Shown: piece after piece, positions 4,886 through 5,127 of the stretch
Layout of the letters: each line of letters begins with the position of its first letter
Position numbering within the stretch: position 1 is the stretch's first letter
Assembly (NCBI GenBank): GCA_038231615.1
Contig: JBBRLA010000623.1
Location: 1 to 5,127 of the forward strand
Origin: JBBRLA01 sp038231615
Lineage (GTDB): Bacteria > Myxococcota_A > Polyangia > Palsa-1104 > JAEUJZ01
Direction of reading: 5' to 3'
DNA: 5,127 bases
Program-made: the position numbers and the translations under genes
Notes under the pieces: generated by a model
Told to the model about the DNA's origin: nothing
Database searches by the model: none
Seen by the model: only the letters and a program-made list of their open reading frames with translations

Positions 4886-5127
4886 ATGCCACAGGTCAGA
4901 ACAATCAACCGCGACCAAGACGACTACCCGGGTCGGCTCAAGGGCCTGGACATGGCCCCGGCAAAGCTTTGGGCGCGTGGCCGCTGGGACGAATGCGGCC
5001 CATCGGTGGCAGTGGTCGGGGCGCGGGCCGCGACCGGGGCCGGGCTGAGGCTGGGCTTCGCCCTTTCGGAGCAGCTGGCCCAGGCCGGGGTGGCGGTCAT
5101 CTCCGGCGGGGCCAGGGGCATTGACGC
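4886..5127 (+). CDS. dprA: DNA-processing protein DprA (Smf family), 5' part only
   Basis: The first 80 codons of a DprA/Smf gene, cut by the window end. DprA binds single-stranded DNA and loads RecA onto it during natural transformation; it is also widely kept in bacteria not known to be competent. Residues 13-33 (DDYPGRLKGL...LWARG) match the short segment that precedes the Rossmann-like fold in this family. Residues 41-80 match the start of that fold: VAVVGARAATG (41-51), with Arg47 in the place of the conserved GSR/GAR arginine, and ISGGARGID (72-80), the conserved SGxAxGID motif. The N-terminus is too short to include the SAM or helix-hairpin-helix domain found in some homologues. The start is bounded by an in-frame TAG at 4877-4879; the Shine-Dalgarno (AGGTAG) is weak. 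The rest of the gene is not visible, so intactness cannot be judged. Confidence 0.88.
   Translation, partial: MPQVRTINRDQDDYPGRLKGLDMAPAKLWARGRWDECGPSVAVVGARAATGAGLRLGFALSEQLAQAGVAVISGGARGID

Noticed and set aside
4845..5048. Plus-strand 67-codon frame overlapping dprA
   Set aside because: It lies in another frame of dprA, whose YP...LW..RG and SGGARGID motifs identify the real frame.

Overview
The window is GC-rich (by eye about two thirds G+C from position 90 on), apart from an AT-rich stretch at the left edge (positions 1-70, 23 of 70 bases G or C). It carries four recognisable protein genes plus the 5' end of a fifth gene-sized unit that runs off the right edge. A lipoprotein with a YbgF/CpoB-type TPR tail and a secreted LysM protein point to a diderm bacterium. 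The LysM sequence style (NPYYWPKLW...NPHWIYPGD) and the high G+C suggest a Myxococcota/deltaproteobacterial-type organism. That placement is inference from memory, not a search result.

Left part (1-536): the AT-rich edge holds a good sigma70-like promoter pointing left, out of the window. Next comes a small pentapeptide-repeat gene on the minus strand. A short divergent intergenic region separates it from the rightward genes.

Middle (537-4634): three rightward genes. The first is a PaaK/CapK-type acyl-adenylating ligase (537-1913). After a gap of 100 bases come an outer-membrane-type lipoprotein with a coiled coil, a long disordered linker and C-terminal TPRs (2014-3285), and a secreted LysM protein (3282-4634). 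The last two overlap by 4 bases (ATGA) and are almost certainly co-translated. Both should act in the periplasm: the lipoprotein as a membrane-anchored scaffold, the LysM protein as a peptidoglycan binder.

Right part (4635-5127): a 251-base intergenic region contains two hairpins, a possible promoter and an inverted repeat. It is followed by the first 80 codons of dprA (DNA-processing/ssDNA-loading protein), cut by the window end.

I see no rRNA, tRNA, CRISPR array, insertion sequence or phage gene. Nothing here is clearly a new system. The most useful observations are the coupled lipoprotein-LysM pair, an apparent tandem duplication in the C-terminal half of the LysM protein, the unusually long linker in the YbgF-like protein, and the leftward promoter whose predicted transcript start falls on an ATG.
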